64,000 bases of DNA from Ceratotherium simum simum (Eukaryota; Chordata; Mammalia; Perissodactyla; Rhinocerotidae), in assembly GCF_000283155.1 (NCBI RefSeq), contig NW_004454163.1, positions 393,214-457,213 on the forward strand. The letters are read 5' to 3'. A program made the translations under genes and the position numbers. The notes under the pieces are model-generated. The model was not told the DNA's origin, searched no databases, and worked only from the letters and a program-made list of their open reading frames with translations. Below, one piece after another: positions 10,751 to 23,004 of this stretch (position 1 is the first letter of the stretch; each line of letters starts with the position of its first letter).

Positions 10751-10948
10751 GGGCTTTGGAGTTAGACAGTTCTTAGGTTAAAATTCTTGCTCTGATATTT
10801 ATTGGCTGTGAAATATTGGGCTAATTACTTCATCTTGAAGCTTTAGTTTTCTCATCCATAAAACAGGATAAAATAAGACCAGCCTCATAAGGTTGCTGGA
10901 ATAGTAAGAATATTAAAATATGTACATAAAACAGAACAGTACCTGTCC
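10751..10948 (-). mobile_element. MIR SINE, reversed
   Basis: Reads 'GGGCTTTGGAGTTAGACAG', 'TGGCTGTGAAATATTGGGC', 'TTTTCTCATCCATAAAACAG' and 'CCTCATAAGGTTGCTGGA', the MIR consensus on the minus strand, nearly full length. Confidence 0.85.
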
Positions 10949-12240
10949 TTTTATTAATTATAGTTTAAGAAAAAAGGTGTTCAAACCCTCAAAAGACTGG
11001 TATAGGAGATTCTTTGACTTAAACATGTTTGCATATTTATCCTACAAAACTGGTGTGACTTAACTCCTTTCCTCCACACCTTCCCTAATGCCAATTTCAC
11101 ACTTTGTAAAATTCTCCCTAAACATGAAAGAATATTTAAAAATCCCAAAAGGATAGTTTTCATTTTACTTATGTTTTCAGGGGAGCATAAAGAGAAGAAT
11201 CCTATAGCAGCCCGTACAATACAATTTCAAAAACAAGAACATAAAATCCCAGAACAACAACCCTTTAACCATTTCTACTTTCTCCAGATTTCTTCTACCT
11301 AGGATAGCTTCCTCATTCTCTTTCCTTTTTCTCCCTCTACTCTCCAAATTCTCCAGCTGCTCCAGCCAAGCTTCTTCCAGCCTCCGTCCTGGCCCCTCAA
11401 GTATGTTTCAAAATCATGGCAGCTCAACAGCATTCAGAAAAATAAAACTAAGCGAAATAAACCAGACCATCTACTGCTCCTCAAGAGAATCCATAGGCAA
11501 TGGTAGTGTTGAAGGTCAGGAGAGAAAGGAGTCCTCATCTTTTGTACAAATAGACAGTTACTAAAATGTAAACACATGGATGATAGAGACTGGTGGTTGA
11601 CTCCCAGAACCAATTCTCCCCTTTCTCCTTCATGTCAGAGCACAACTCTATGCAGTGGCTCTGCTTTCAATAAGAACACCCCTGAGTGATAGCTGGGCCC
11701 ATGGATGCCCAGCCCAAGGGGACATTTCTCAGTCTCTGTTACAATGGTTGTGGCATTGAGACTAAGTGCAGGTCCGTGGGATGCACGTGGAAGTGAAAAT
11801 GGGAAATTTTGATCAGAGGAAGAATCGAGGGAAAGAAAGATATCGATTATTATTATTAAATAAGGGAATTTATCAGCCAGGCCTTGAAGAGAAAGAGTTA
11901 GATCTCATAGGAAGAGAGGTACCAAAACAAAAGGAGTAAAAGCTAGAACTGTAGGATGGTTTGCTTTCTTTTGACATCACGATTGAGGGAAGTCTACATC
12001 ATAGGGATGTCACCAAGCTGAGTTATGTTTGGGGCAATCTTGTACCAGGAATGCTTCACTCAGAGTAACAGGACACTTGACTAACTATAATGGCATGATC
12101 ATGAGAAAACACATGTGCAAATGAAACCCACAGTAATTAGAAGTTGGGCTTCCATGAGTCTAGTAACTTCCACCTTTGAAGAAGGTCTGGGGAGGAGTTT
12201 GGGAGGAGTTTGTGCCACAAAAAACAAGTTGAGGTCAAGG
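10949..12240. other. Unassigned sequence
   Basis: No gene or family assigned. Parts of 11590-11830 have the look of an old interspersed repeat, but I cannot name it. Confidence 0.35.
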
Positions 12241-12828
12241 AAAGGAAGCATTTAACATATGTAGATAAGATTTAATTCTTGAGCTTGTGGGTGGGAGAGA
12301 GCTTCTGGGTCCTGTAGGCCTGGCCAAGTCGAGGAAAGTAAAAACCAGTGTAGCTTCACTGGTTGGACTTGTCAATATTGCTGCTTGGAAGAAAATCCCA
12401 GGAACCAGAAACCCAGGGCTGAGCAAAAGCGGAGCCTTCTCATGTCCTATGAAGCCTGGCCCGGATTCAAGGCAATCTAGACCTTCCCTCTGCGATTGTG
12501 CTCCCTCAGTTCCTACCACCTCTGAGGGGTGGGCTGATGAGGGGTGGGTAGGGGGAGGACCGCAGGGAGTCAACAATTGGAGCATCAAGCAGGGTTCACC
12601 CCTGTGTGGGCAAGCCACAGCACAACTGCAGAAATATACATTCAAAATGCTTCCAACTTCCCTCCGCAATAGTCAGCCTAATGCTACATGCTGAAACAGT
12701 TACACTCCCGTATGTCAGTGGTTTGTCACAAGAGAAGCTGATTTTGCATTCATGTGAAGTCCCGTGGGAGTTGATGTGGACGATGGGCGTGGTTGGGGGA
12801 CAAAGCAGGGTGGTTAGGGGCTCTGCGA
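12241..12828. other. Locally GC-rich unassigned block
   Basis: 12290-12610 is richer in G and C than its neighbours and has overlapping open frames on both strands (135 and 144 codons). The antiparallel pairing of frames and the lack of any domain argue that low stop density, not coding, explains them. No CpG-island density is seen. Confidence 0.4.
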
Positions 12829-13080
12829 TCAGATTGCCTGAGTTTAAATTCTGGCTCACCATAGACTAATTCTGTGACCTTCATTAATCTGGTTATGCTT
12901 AGATTTTCTAACCTGTAAAAGTAATAATTTTACATTTTAATGTCAGGATAATATAAATTAAACAGCAATGGGATAATGATAATATCTAGTTCACAGAAAT
13001 GTGACTATTAAATGAGATAATTCATGAAGGACTTGACACTGTAGCTGACATAATAAACACTCAACACGTCAGCTATTATA
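12829..13080 (-). mobile_element. MIR SINE, reversed, with an internal insertion
   Basis: 'TGCCTGAGTTTAAATTCTGG', 'CTGTGACCTTCATTAATC', 'AACCTGTAAAAGTAATAAT' and 'ATTAAATGAGATAATTCATG' follow the reversed MIR consensus. The spacing in the middle is longer than expected, so a short insertion or duplication is likely. Confidence 0.78.
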
Positions 13081-13494
13081 ATTTTTATTAGAGTAGATCA
13101 TGGTATTTTTTAACCTTTTTCTATGATGCCAATATTTCTGTGCATTTATTAGTACTTAACTCTGATTATAGATAGGAAGTGCTCTATCTTAAACTAAAAA
13201 AAGTCCAGGAATAGATTTTTAGCAACTTGTGTATTATGCCTACTGCTATGACAGTCCTTTATGTCACTCCTACCTCCCTAATCAGTGACACACAGTGTGA
13301 AGATTCTCTTAGGGAAAATAGAAAAGGCAACACTAATTAACAATACAATTATTTAACACTTCACCTCCTCTTTCTAACAGGCAGGCGTCCTCCTCTTCAT
13401 TCCTCACACTGGAAGCTATAATTTCCTTTTTTCTTGGTGTTGATCTTAATGATATTTCACCAGTGGGTGCAAGTTCAGAGGTTAAGGGTAGACT
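13081..13494. other. Unassigned sequence
   Basis: Nothing recognisable. Confidence 0.35.
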
Positions 13495-13985
13495 TTTATT
13501 CAATTTAATTTGACAAATATTTATTAGGACCTACTATGTGTCAAGTACTATTCTAGGAATACATCAATGAACAAAATAAAGATTCCTATCTTTGTGGAGT
13601 TATTATTCTAAGAGGGGGAGATACCCAATAATAGGTGATATAATGTAAAAAATAAGTAGATTATGTAATATACTAGGATATGATGTACGCAAAGGAATGA
13701 AGCACAAACGTAGAATAAAGTAACGAGGATGTGGAGCAAGGGATGGGAGTTGGTTGCCGTTTCACATATATTGTTCAGGTTGGACATCTCTGAGAAGGTA
13801 ATAGTTAAGTGAAGACTTGAAGTAGGTAAGAGAGTTACCCAGACAGCTCACTGATGGTAGAGGGCTCCTGACAGAGGTGACAGCTTGTGCAAAGGCCCAG
13901 AGCAGAGCACAGGAGTGGCTACCCTACAAAATTATTGTGCAGCTTAAAAGAGAACAAGGTCATTGAAAGCCTTGTGGCAGACCCG
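13495..13985 (+). repeat. Ancient interspersed repeat, family not assigned
   Basis: It begins 'AATATTTATTAGGACCTACT', 'TGTGTCAAGTACTATTCTAGG' follows in decayed form, then 'CTGAGAAGGTAATAGTTAAG', 'GGGCTCCTGACAGAGGTGAC' and 'TGTGCAAAGGCCCAGAGCAG'. This is the familiar mammalian repeat whose full form describes a 'gtgccaggcactgttctagg ... aaggccctgaggc' order. Related fragments occur at 17735, 23005, 26790, 29170, 32840 and 59765. L2-like ancestry is possible but not certain. Confidence 0.6.
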
Positions 13986-14009
13986 GAGATGTGCTGCCCG
14001 GTTCCTCCT

Positions 14010-14345
14010 TCAAGGAAGGACTTACTGCCCAACGTGGAGAGAGTGGTCAACAGGTTAGTGGTCAGACTCCAGCTGCCCCCTCTTTCAGGGTGGGCTTCAG
14101 CTACAGAGAACCGACTCGCCCAGTGTCACATCCTTCCCAGGGCAGCCTGTATCTGGGAGCTGAATGGTATAGACGCCCATCCACTTCGGCGCAGTGAGGG
14201 ACGCAGTGATGGGCTCCCTAACAGGTCGGCTGAGGCTTTGTAAGGCTTGCATTTCAGCTCACCTGTTCCCTCCGTCCAGTCCTGCTTCCTCCCCTTCCTT
14301 TCACGGGTGTTGATCTTCCAAAGAACCCAATCCGGGACAACATTG
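14010..14345 (+). repeat. Possible old LTR-type repeat
   Basis: The 3' part ('CCTGCTTCCTCCCCTTCC' then 'GGTGTTGATCTTCC') resembles the ends of several ancient mammalian LTR-like repeats. The rest is not recognisable. Open frames of 118 and 68 codons here reflect local GC content. Confidence 0.35.
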
Positions 14346-14469
14346 AATTAATATTGTTATAACTAATCACGACATGGGTTAGCTCTAAAATTTTCATAAC
14401 TTTTAGGAGGAAGAATTATCTGGTGGGACTGAATTACGCCTCTCATCATGAACTAACCATGTGCTCTTT

Positions 14470-14640
14470 TTGACAACTTTCTTAAACTCTTTAATCCTTA
14501 ATTGCCTTATTGGGAAATTGAACTAATAATTTCAACTCCCTTGATTTTTGTGTGAATTAAATTATATAATAAATATATAAAGTTCTATGAGTATCTTGCA
14601 CACAAGCATTGGGCAGAGTATAATCATTAAAATTATCCAT
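14470..14640 (-). mobile_element. MIR SINE, reversed, strongly diverged
   Basis: 'CTTAAACTCTTTAATCCTTA', 'TGCCTTATTGGGAAATTG' and 'CATTGGGCAGAGTATAATCA' align with the reversed MIR order. Confidence 0.6.
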
Positions 14641-16264
14641 GTACTCTTTGTGGATACTAGCCTAGGTATGTGCTGTGATTGATTTTTTTTGAACCTTTCA
14701 TCATGTATAACACACAGGACAGAAAAATGCACAAATCCATAGGTAAATTTTACAAGGTGAACATATCCAGGTAATCAGAATTTAGGCCAAGAAACAGAAC
14801 ATTACTCAGACTTCAGAAGCCAGTCTCATTCTAGTCACTGGCTCAGCAAAGATAACAGCAGGAATTAATTCCCCCATTTTTGACTTGTATAAAAATGGAA
14901 TCAAACAATATGCATTCTTTTCTGTCTGCCTTCTTTTGCTCATATTGTGTTTGTGAGATTTGCTCATATTACATATAGTTGCAGTCCATTCATTTTCATT
15001 ACTGTATAGTATTCCACTGTGCGAACGTTCCACAGTTGATTTGTGTCTTCAATTGCTGATTTGCATTCGAGGCTGTTACAAGTATTGCTGTTATGAATAT
15101 TCTTATATTCCTCTTTTTTGGAGAATTAATGCATACATTTCTCTTGGGTATTTTCTAGAAGTGAAATTGCTGAATTGTAAGGTATGCATATGTTTAATAG
15201 ATATGGCCAAACAGTTTTCTAAAGTCGTTGTATCAATTTGTACTCTTATATGCAGTGTATGAGAGTTCTGGTTGCTCTATATTCTTGCCAACACTGGATA
15301 GCATCTTTTTTATTTTATTTCATTCTTAATTTTAGCTATTCTGCCAGGGGTATACTGGTGTCATATTGTGGTTTTCATCTGTATCCCTTGAAGACTAATG
15401 AAGTTAAGCACTTTAATATACTTATTGACTATTTATATCCTCTTTGATAAGTTTCCACTCAATTCTTTTGTCCATTTTCTTTTGTCAGGTTTATTGTCTT
15501 TTTCTCAATGTTTTTAGGAGTTATATTACATATTCTTTTTCCACTTTATGGTTTGCCTTATTTTTCCCTTAATGGTGTCTTTTGTTGAATAAAAGTTCTG
15601 AATCTTAATACAGTACAATTTAATGTCTGTGTTAAGTGGCTTTTATGTCTTAATTAAGAAATCTTTGCTTATGCTAATGTCATAAATGGTTTTTCTATAT
15701 TTCCTTCTAAAAACTTAACATTTTACTTTTCACGTTAAGATCTGTAATCTAGCTGAAATTGGTGTGATGTTAGGTAGAGGTCAAAATGCTTAAAAATGCA
15801 TATTCAACTGATTTATGGATTTATTCATTTCTCATTTTAATTCTATTGATGTTTGCTTGACATATTTTGAAGCTATGTTATTGGGTGAATATAGATTTAA
15901 GATTTGGATATCTTCTTATTGGACAGACTTTTAATCATTTTGAAATATCCTTTTATTTTTAGTGCCTAACAATGCTTCTTGAGGTAAGGCCTCCTTTGAT
16001 ATTAGTTTATCTAAACTAGCTAAACCAGTTTTTCTCATTGTTGTGAGGTTTTGTATGGTATATTATCTCCTAATCTTTTACTTTAGTCTTTCTGTGTTGT
16101 TACATTAAAGTGTTTCTCTTGAAAAGTAGCATATAGTTTATTTTTATTCAGTCTGACAGAATATTTAATTAAGTATTCAGCTTAAAGCTAGAGTATTTAG
16201 CTCACATGCATTTAGTGCAATAAACTTAGTCTACCATCATACTGTTCCTTTACTCTTAGTTCGT

Positions 16265-16312
16265 ATTTTCTTTTTTTTTTTTGTTTTTTTTTTGTTTGTT
16301 TGTTTTAGTTTG
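16265..16312. repeat. T-rich / (TTTG)n tract
   Basis: A run of T interspersed with G, ending in three TTTG units, inside the reversed L1. Confidence 0.85.
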
Positions 16313-17019
16313 TCTCTTCTATAATCCCGTTCCCCTTTTTCTTGGCCTCATTTTGTTTAATCAAGATATTTAAAATATTTTTATTATTATATATTTTTCC
16401 TTTTATTAACTTGTTAGATGGGTATTTTTAATTTTTATTTCTATTTTTTTTTCTGGTTACCTGGATGTTTTAATATGCATCCTTGTCATATTACAGACTA
16501 ATACCAATTTTTATTTTTAACTTTCCCCAGATAGTTCTAAAACATTTGTACTCTTTTTAACTCCTTCACATCATTTGCAATATTTTGTCACATAATGTCC
16601 TACAAAACATATTTTTAATTTGATAAGTCATCACAGATATTGTTTTTTGTGGTCAGTATTTCTGTATGTTTCATCACATATTTGGCCTTTCTGGACTGCT
16701 TCATTCATTCCTGCATTTTTCTCTCTTTTTTTTGGTGTAGGAAATGTTTCCTTTTTTTGAAGAACCTCCTTTTAATTATCTGATGGCAATGACCTCTCAT
16801 TAAAAAAAAATCTGAAGCATATTTCTTGCATCTTTTTTAAAGGATATTTTGGTGAGTATGGAGTTCTAAGCACTTAATTTCTTTCAATACTTACATGTCA
16901 TTCTATTTTCTTCTCTTTGAAGACATTTTATTGTTGACAAGTTGATTACTGTTGAAAATAATCAGCCATTCTTATAATTGTTCTTCAAAGGTTGTTGTCT
17001 GCTTTAAAGATTTTTCTCT

Positions 17020-17304
17020 TCAACTTAAGTGCTTAGCAGTTTTACCAAGATGACCCCAGGTGTATTTTCTTTGTATTTTTCTTATTTGGACTTGCTGAGC
17101 TTTGTGATTCTGTAGGTTTGTGTCTTTTATCTGATTAAAAAAAAAATTCTTGGCTATTATTTCTATAGTACTTGTTCTACCCCATTCCTTTCTTATCTCT
17201 TTCTCACACTCTAATTTCATAAATATTATATTTTTTACTTTGCCCAGCATGTCCTGTAGGCTCTCTTCCATTTTCGTTATTTTTTCTCTGTGTTTCAGTT
17301 TCAA
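17020..17304 (-). pseudogene. Decayed L1 ORF1p C-terminal region
   Basis: A 94-codon frame on the minus strand retains the L1 ORF1 protein order: 'MEESLQDML' near the N-terminus, an acidic stretch, 'IEIIAKNF' in the middle, then a 'QNHKAQQVQIRKI' segment equivalent to the conserved 'IQEAQR.P.R.N' region and a decayed 'PRH.I.K' site. ORF1p is a trimeric RNA-binding chaperone of the L1 ribonucleoprotein. This copy has lost the coiled coil and C-terminus and starts at an internal methionine, so it is a fossil. Confidence 0.75.
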
Positions 17305-17560
17305 TATTTTTTATTTGTTTTGAGTTTACTAACTTTGTGTTCTGCTGTGTCCAAACTGCTATAGAACCTGTCTATGGAGCTCTTAATTTTAGATATTTTC
17401 CTTTCAGTTATGGAATGCCCATTGTTAATTTTTGTATAACGTCTGATTCTACCTCATAATTCTAAATCTTTTGTCATTTTGACCATCATTTCCTCTACTT
17501 TCTTGACTTCTGAAGTTATTCTTTTCAACTTGATCCAATATTGGCCAATGTGTGAGTCTG

Positions 17561-18739
17561 CTTCTACAATATGATTTTCCTCAAAGGTCTTGTAGTGTTG
17601 TCTGTTAACATGTCAGTGCTCTGAGCCACTTATAAGCAAGACTAAATGATCTCTGTGAAGCTATACTGGCTTTTAAATGTGTTAGTCTTCACAACTCAAG
17701 AAGTGCTTTCTGGTTCAAGTTATTGCATGTCTATTCTTCCAGGCACTGCCAGGGACTTAGGGGAGTACAGAGACGTAGGGCATGATCTGGTCTTTGGAGA
17801 GATTACAATCAAATTAACAAGAGAGAACAGTGTACATAAAGTTATTGTAGAATGATTAAGTGTTAAATTGTTTGATAGTAACTATAAGGGTAATAGTTCA
17901 GGGAAAAGAGGCATTTGTGTGAGCTGCAGTAATAGCAGCAATTACAGTAGTAACCTGGAGAGACAACCCAATTCTTACACAATATCTGGTAATATAACTT
18001 ATGTAGAACAGCGCTGAGAGTAAATTGTCCCTTCTTTTATGTAGAATAGATCTCTTATTATCACACTAGAACAGTTGCTGATGACATTAGGATATTCAAC
18101 ATTCTAATGCATGTTTCTGATTTTTAGACTTCTAATATTGATGTTAAATTTGAATCCATATGGGGGCCCCAGCCTCCTCCAGTTCTATCTCTTTTTCCAC
18201 GTCTGTCACTAGCTCTTTGTCTTTACATGTCTGCTTTTTCAGAACTGGAATGTGATTAAATTAATTGGTTTAAAAATACACTGTGTGTCATGCTGTGAAT
18301 ATTGGGTTTAAATACAATTGCAGTAGGTTGCACTAATTAATTAATTGGGTTTTATTTTACAAGCTTAGAGTTAAGGATGCTTGAACACAATATGTAAATT
18401 TATGCAGAATGTGCAAATCAGTATTTTGATTCAAGCATCTTGTCACAAAGGAAAAAAAAAAAATGAACGTAAAAAGTATGATGTAAGCTGGATTTATTTA
18501 TCCCGTGGGTTGATTATCGCCTAAGCAATGGTAAAGCAGGGCTGGGTTGGGTTGGGCTGATGTGTAGGGAAGGAGCACTTAGAAACCTAAAACTTCAAAA
18601 TTTCAAAGTTAATTTATTTCAAAATTCATATAGCTCAAATGACTGAAGGTTGGATAAAAGGTATTGATCAAAATGAAAGCTTTTCTGAGTTGGCTTTGAA
18701 GGACCTGTTTATGCCTTAACTGATAGTTCGTCTTCTATT
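17561..18739. other. Mostly unassigned; ancient repeat piece at 17735-17930
   Basis: 'CCAGGCACTGCCAGGGACTT' and 'AGAGATTACAATCAAATTAAC' at 17735-17930 resemble the unassigned ancient repeat family also seen at 13495 and 59765. The remainder is unrecognised. Confidence 0.4.
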
Positions 18740-18935
18740 ACTCTGTCCTGGGGTTAACCTCAATTGTATGCATTCATTCAGCCAGCATTTAATAAGCTGC
18801 CATAGTGTACCTTGTATTTGTGATAAGATTGGCGATAGGCAGATTAACAGAATGCAATCCTTTTTCTTGAGGGTCTCATAACTTGGGAGGTATACACGTG
18901 CACATAACTGATTAGGAGGCATCATAATAATAATG
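18740..18935 (+). repeat. Possible ancient repeat fragment
   Basis: 'CATTCATTCAGCCAGCATTT' and 'CTTGAGGGTCTCATAACTTG' recall the 5' part of the same ancient repeat family, heavily decayed. Confidence 0.4.
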
Positions 18936-19029
18936 CTAATAAATCCCAGGGTTGCTGGCAGTTCTGGCTTGAAGTGATATTCTATTCATTACTAGAAATA
19001 CTGTTAGTAATCAAAAGTAGGATCTTGAT

Positions 19030-19480
19030 TAGCTAAGAACACATTCAGTGATAAGTAACAGAAAACCCAACTATAGTGGTTTACACAAATAAGATTTATT
19101 TTTTCTCACAGTAGAGAAAGTCCCAAAGTAGTGTTCAATAGCATTAGTTCAATGGCTCAATAACTAGTCAGTTAACTCAATAATTAGCCAATTCCTAGAT
19201 CTCTAAGATCTTCTTGGTCTTTATCTTCATGGTCCAAGATGGCTGCTCCAGCCTCAGCCGTCAATTCTGCCTCGAGGCAGAAAGAATGAAGGAAGGAGAA
19301 GGGGAGAAGGGCTTTTCATTTTTATTCGAGAATGGAGGCCCTTTTCCTCTCTTGGTCAGACTTCTCATTACATCTATTTGTCAGACCCGGGACACATGTT
19401 CAAGTTTAAAGCAATCACAGGCCAAGGGCAATGCGAGTGCAGGGACTGATTATCAGGTTGTGATTTGATCTTGGAGCTGG
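19030..19480 (+). repeat. Old interspersed repeat of the 'CCAAGATGGCTGC' type
   Basis: Ordered motifs 'AGTAACAGAAAACCCAACTA', 'AAGATTTATTTTTTCTCACA', 'GTCCAAGATGGCTGCTCC', 'GGGACACATGTTCAAGTTTA' and 'AGCAATCACAGGCCAAGGGC' match a widespread mammalian repeat I cannot name with certainty. A second, more diverged copy in the same orientation is at 63465-63830. Confidence 0.6.
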
Positions 19481-20889
19481 TGTAGTTACTCTCTCTGATC
19501 AAGATCTCCCTCCACCTGCTATCGAACATTTTTTTTTTAATCAGGGAAAAGGGGGATAGTAATAGTTTTTATATAAGGAATGATGATGTATGCCACAACT
19601 TTCACCTCTCAACGATTATTAACACAAGTAGCTTCATAACACACAGCAACATTTCTTAAGACCCCCTTTCCTTATTTATCCTGTTCTTCAGCCTCGTCAG
19701 ACTCACATAGTTGCTCCAAAGCCTTTCTCCTTTATTCCTTACTCTCATATTTCCACCAAAACCGCTTTCTCTCTTTGCTGAATCCCAGTACTGCTCTGTC
19801 TTGGCAATTGCCCAAATACCTTCCTTCTCTTTCACCCACAATGCCGTACTGACATCTTCTATTCACATCATCTTTTCTTCCACCAAATAATAATATCTAC
19901 TGCCTCCTTCTGTTTCTACATTTGATGTTCCCAGCTGAGCAGGAATCCCTGAGAAATATAATCAGTTCCTAAACTTTGACAGCCTTCCTCAAGAAATTCA
20001 ATCTATTACTTAAATTCTGCACTACAAAGGATGATCGAAGAACTAGTCAGCAGATATCCTTCTTCTTTAGAGAGGAGAAGAGCAGGAGGTAAAGGGAAAG
20101 GAAAGGCAAGGAATACTTATATATGAATAAGTTTGTTCTTGTTACTTGATAAATTCTGCCACAGATGTTCGAATGAATGTTAATTAGTCAGCACAGAGAA
20201 TAAAATGATACATTGAGAGAATGGGTGGCTGATTCTTCTGGAGTTAAGAAATGAAATAGAGTCCAGGGGATGTGGCAAGGGGAAGAGGTAAGCTTCAGTT
20301 AAGACAAGAACAAAATTATGGGATAAAATATGGTAAAGTAATTTGCACACCACTTTTCCCTCCAAATTCGTTTTACCTTTCTTCTTTACTTTATCTTTAA
20401 TTTTAACTACTCAACATTTCCAACTGTGTTTTCTGATCTAACTTCACTCAATCTATCAATCTTTTCTCACTAAAACAAAGAAAAAGATTAGATTTCATAA
20501 AGCTTCCTCTGCTCATTTCGCCTCTCCCTGTACAGGTAAGGAGATCTTTTTACATCAAAGGGCTTTGTAGGAAAAGGCAGAATAATTGCATAATTTGTCT
20601 GTTTCCTATACCCCACACTTTGAGATATACCTCCTCTTAGTTAATGAAGTACGTGCATTTAATTTTGGCTCTACGAAGGCATGATGTCTTCTTGGCTACC
20701 AGGTTTATAAACATTCCAGTTAAGGTGCCAATTTTATAGGAATTTCTGACTGAGTTTCATTAGAATCTGACTTCAATGATCTCCATATTGACAATACCAG
20801 AAGTTTTTAACTGGGATGTAGTTAATTTATTCATGCATGCAGTCATCAAACAAGTATTGAAGAGTTCTAACAAATATATTGAATTCATT
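19481..20889. other. Unassigned sequence
   Basis: No gene or repeat family recognised. Short ORFs (60-61 codons) on the minus strand are at chance level. Confidence 0.35.
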
Positions 20890-20925
20890 GGACTCAATAT
20901 AATGACTCAATATAATGGACTCAAC
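20890..20925. repeat. Small tandem repeat, about 14 bp x 2.6
   Basis: GGACTCAATATAAT, then the same unit short of one G, then a partial third unit. Confidence 0.9.
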
Positions 20926-21999
20926 ATTTTCCTACCCCATGGGTAAAACGTCAGGGATGTTGCATAGATTTTCTAGTCACTCTGAGATTAAAAAAAAAAA
21001 AAGCCTCTAATTATCTTCTGAAGCAAGAACAATATCCTTCTAGTAATCAATATGTTTGGTTCAGTGTCACAATTAAAACTCTGAATTCTTAACTAATTTG
21101 CTTTTCTCTCTTGCCTCAGCTTACTACTACCTTAGACCTGGTAACCTGTAATATTTGTTTGTAGAGGTTCTTGGTGCCCCTAAAGTTGATTTGGGTGTTA
21201 AGGGGAGCAGAGGAAGGGCATATTCTTGCCTCAGGGTTTCTTTTGTCTTTGTGTTTTTTCCAGGATTTCTTTGATGAGTAGTTCCAATTGAAAGTCTCCA
21301 AAATGTGACACATATCTCTCCTCTGGTTTGCTGCTTATGATATCTTACTGCCGTCTACCTCACACAGACTGTCCTTATTGGGATGTCCAAGGCCCTCCAA
21401 GCTTCCACTTAGCTCTTGGAAAAAGACTCATGTACATCCTTGTCCTGCCATCTGTAAAAGTGCAGTTTGCTCCTAGTGCAGCCCTCTAATTCTCTCCTCC
21501 TTGGCCCAGCAGGTGATAGTGGCCCTGTATCATCTGTTTTGTAATGCATCTCTTTTCTCTTGAGGTGAAGGTGAAGCATTTCCATCACTCTCCTACAACC
21601 ACTCAACAACTCACTCCAATGAATTGATTCTCTCCTGGCAGAGGCTGGAGGCCATTGACACGTTGAAGAGTGCTGTATACATGAGGGGCATGGTCCAATT
21701 CCTTAAGTATGGTTTGTATGAGAGGCCTGGCATTGTGCACTGGAATATTGTAACTCTTGTCACTTATTGTTTTGGTCCAAGCCTTTGGGGTCTCAGATGA
21801 AATAGGGTGAGTCGCATTTTGACATCCTGTTTATTTATGTCTATGTGCTAGGCACTACATCTGACACTGGAGGTACAAGTTGAGTAAGCCTCCAATTTTG
21901 CTTCTTAGATGTCTTCATTTAAAGTGGTTGAGTCAGACATCTGAACAGATATTAAAAATACAAGTCAGGAATTGCTGAATTATGATGTGCTGGACACTT
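20926..21999. other. Unassigned sequence
   Basis: Contains an A13 run at about 20990-21003 and otherwise nothing recognisable. Confidence 0.35.
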
Positions 22000-22440
22000 C
22001 TTTGTGCCATATCACATCTTCTCAGCCCCATTGCTTACTTCAGCCACTGTTGCATCAACCAGCTTTGTGGAGGCTTTGACCAGCTTCGTGCAGGTGCAAT
22101 GTTGCAGCACCCCACTGGGGAGCACACCACCCACCTCTCCTGGTTTCTCTGATGTTCTCAGGAGCTGCTTGACACAAAGGTGTACTCAACAGAACGAAGA
22201 GTAGTAAGTACTGTGGGGCTATCCTTGACCAATGAGGGATAAGAGCCAATGGATAAATGGTACGTCTCTCCTCCCTGCATGGGTTGAGCATTCTGTACCT
22301 GTGGTGTAGGCAACTTAGTACCACATTCTTATACTGCTCTACTCTCCTTCCCAGCTTTATTCCCTAGACCCTCAAATAAAGCATGTGCACTTAAGCCTTT
22401 GTCTCGTGCTGTGGTATCAGGGAAATCTAGGCTGAGACAA
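22000..22440 (+). repeat. Probable old LTR-type repeat
   Basis: The end reads 'CTCAAATAAAGCATGTGCAC', 'AAGCCTTTGTCTCGTGCTG' and 'CTAGGCTGAGACAA'. This AATAAA-containing, 'AAGACA'-like terminus is typical of several mammalian LTRs. The start is not defined and no internal region was recognised. Confidence 0.5.
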
Positions 22441-23004
22441 GTAGAGAGAATAGAGTGGAGGAAGAACAACTAACTTAGAAAGTAAGGCATTACTTGGAAA
22501 TATTTAAATTGCATCATCAGTGACCTTTTTATACAGATTCACTAATGAGTTAACTTGTAACTAATTCTGGAAATAATGTACACAGGACTGGCTACATAAT
22601 TTGTGAGGCCAGTGAAAAGGAAAATGGAGGGCCCCTTTTATAAGAAATATCAGAAATTCCAGAAGGTGACAGCAGGCCAGAAGGCCAACTGCGCTGGCCA
22701 CACACTCTTGAAACCAGCCCTGAATGCCTACATGTATTTCATTATAACCTGCAATTCTAACTCATTAAAAACTAGTAAAACACATGTAGTTACCTTTCCT
22801 TATTGTTCTACTTGACCTGAGTGCATTGTACTCTTAGTAAACCCCATTCTATCTTCCCTGAGTGGGCTGCAATTCAGTTTTGTACAGGCTGCAGCAGTGC
22901 GCTGTTTAGAGGAGCTCAGACTTCCTGCCCTGCTCAGTGGCCAGAAACTTCTGCTGTTGTTTTTCTGAGAACACTACCTTTTGAATTTATCTTTTGAGTG
23001 TCTG
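22441..23004. other. Unassigned sequence
   Basis: Nothing recognisable. Confidence 0.35.

Larger units (their letters stand above)
14688..17560 (-). mobile_element. LINE-1 relic lacking the reverse transcriptase core
   Basis: On the plus strand, 14688-15800 is the reverse complement of an L1M-type ORF2 C-terminus and 3' region ('TCTTGCCAACACTGGATAG', 'TTGTCCATTTTCTTTTGTC'). From about 15860 the sequence is instead reversed ORF2 endonuclease ('TATTTTGAAGCTATGTTATTGGG'-like, decayed 'GTAGCATATAGTTTA'). From about 16990 it is reversed ORF1. The gene order fits a single element from which about 3 kb of reverse transcriptase coding sequence is gone at about 15800-15860. Two independent fragments side by side are also possible. 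All frames are disrupted. Confidence 0.8.

Noticed and set aside
12235..12694. Antiparallel ORFs of 144 and 135 codons
   Set aside because: Overlapping frames on both strands in a GC-rich patch are explained by few stop codons; no motif in either.
17020..17304. 94-codon ORF as a possible novel gene
   Set aside because: Recognised as an L1 ORF1p fossil; kept only as a pseudogene feature.
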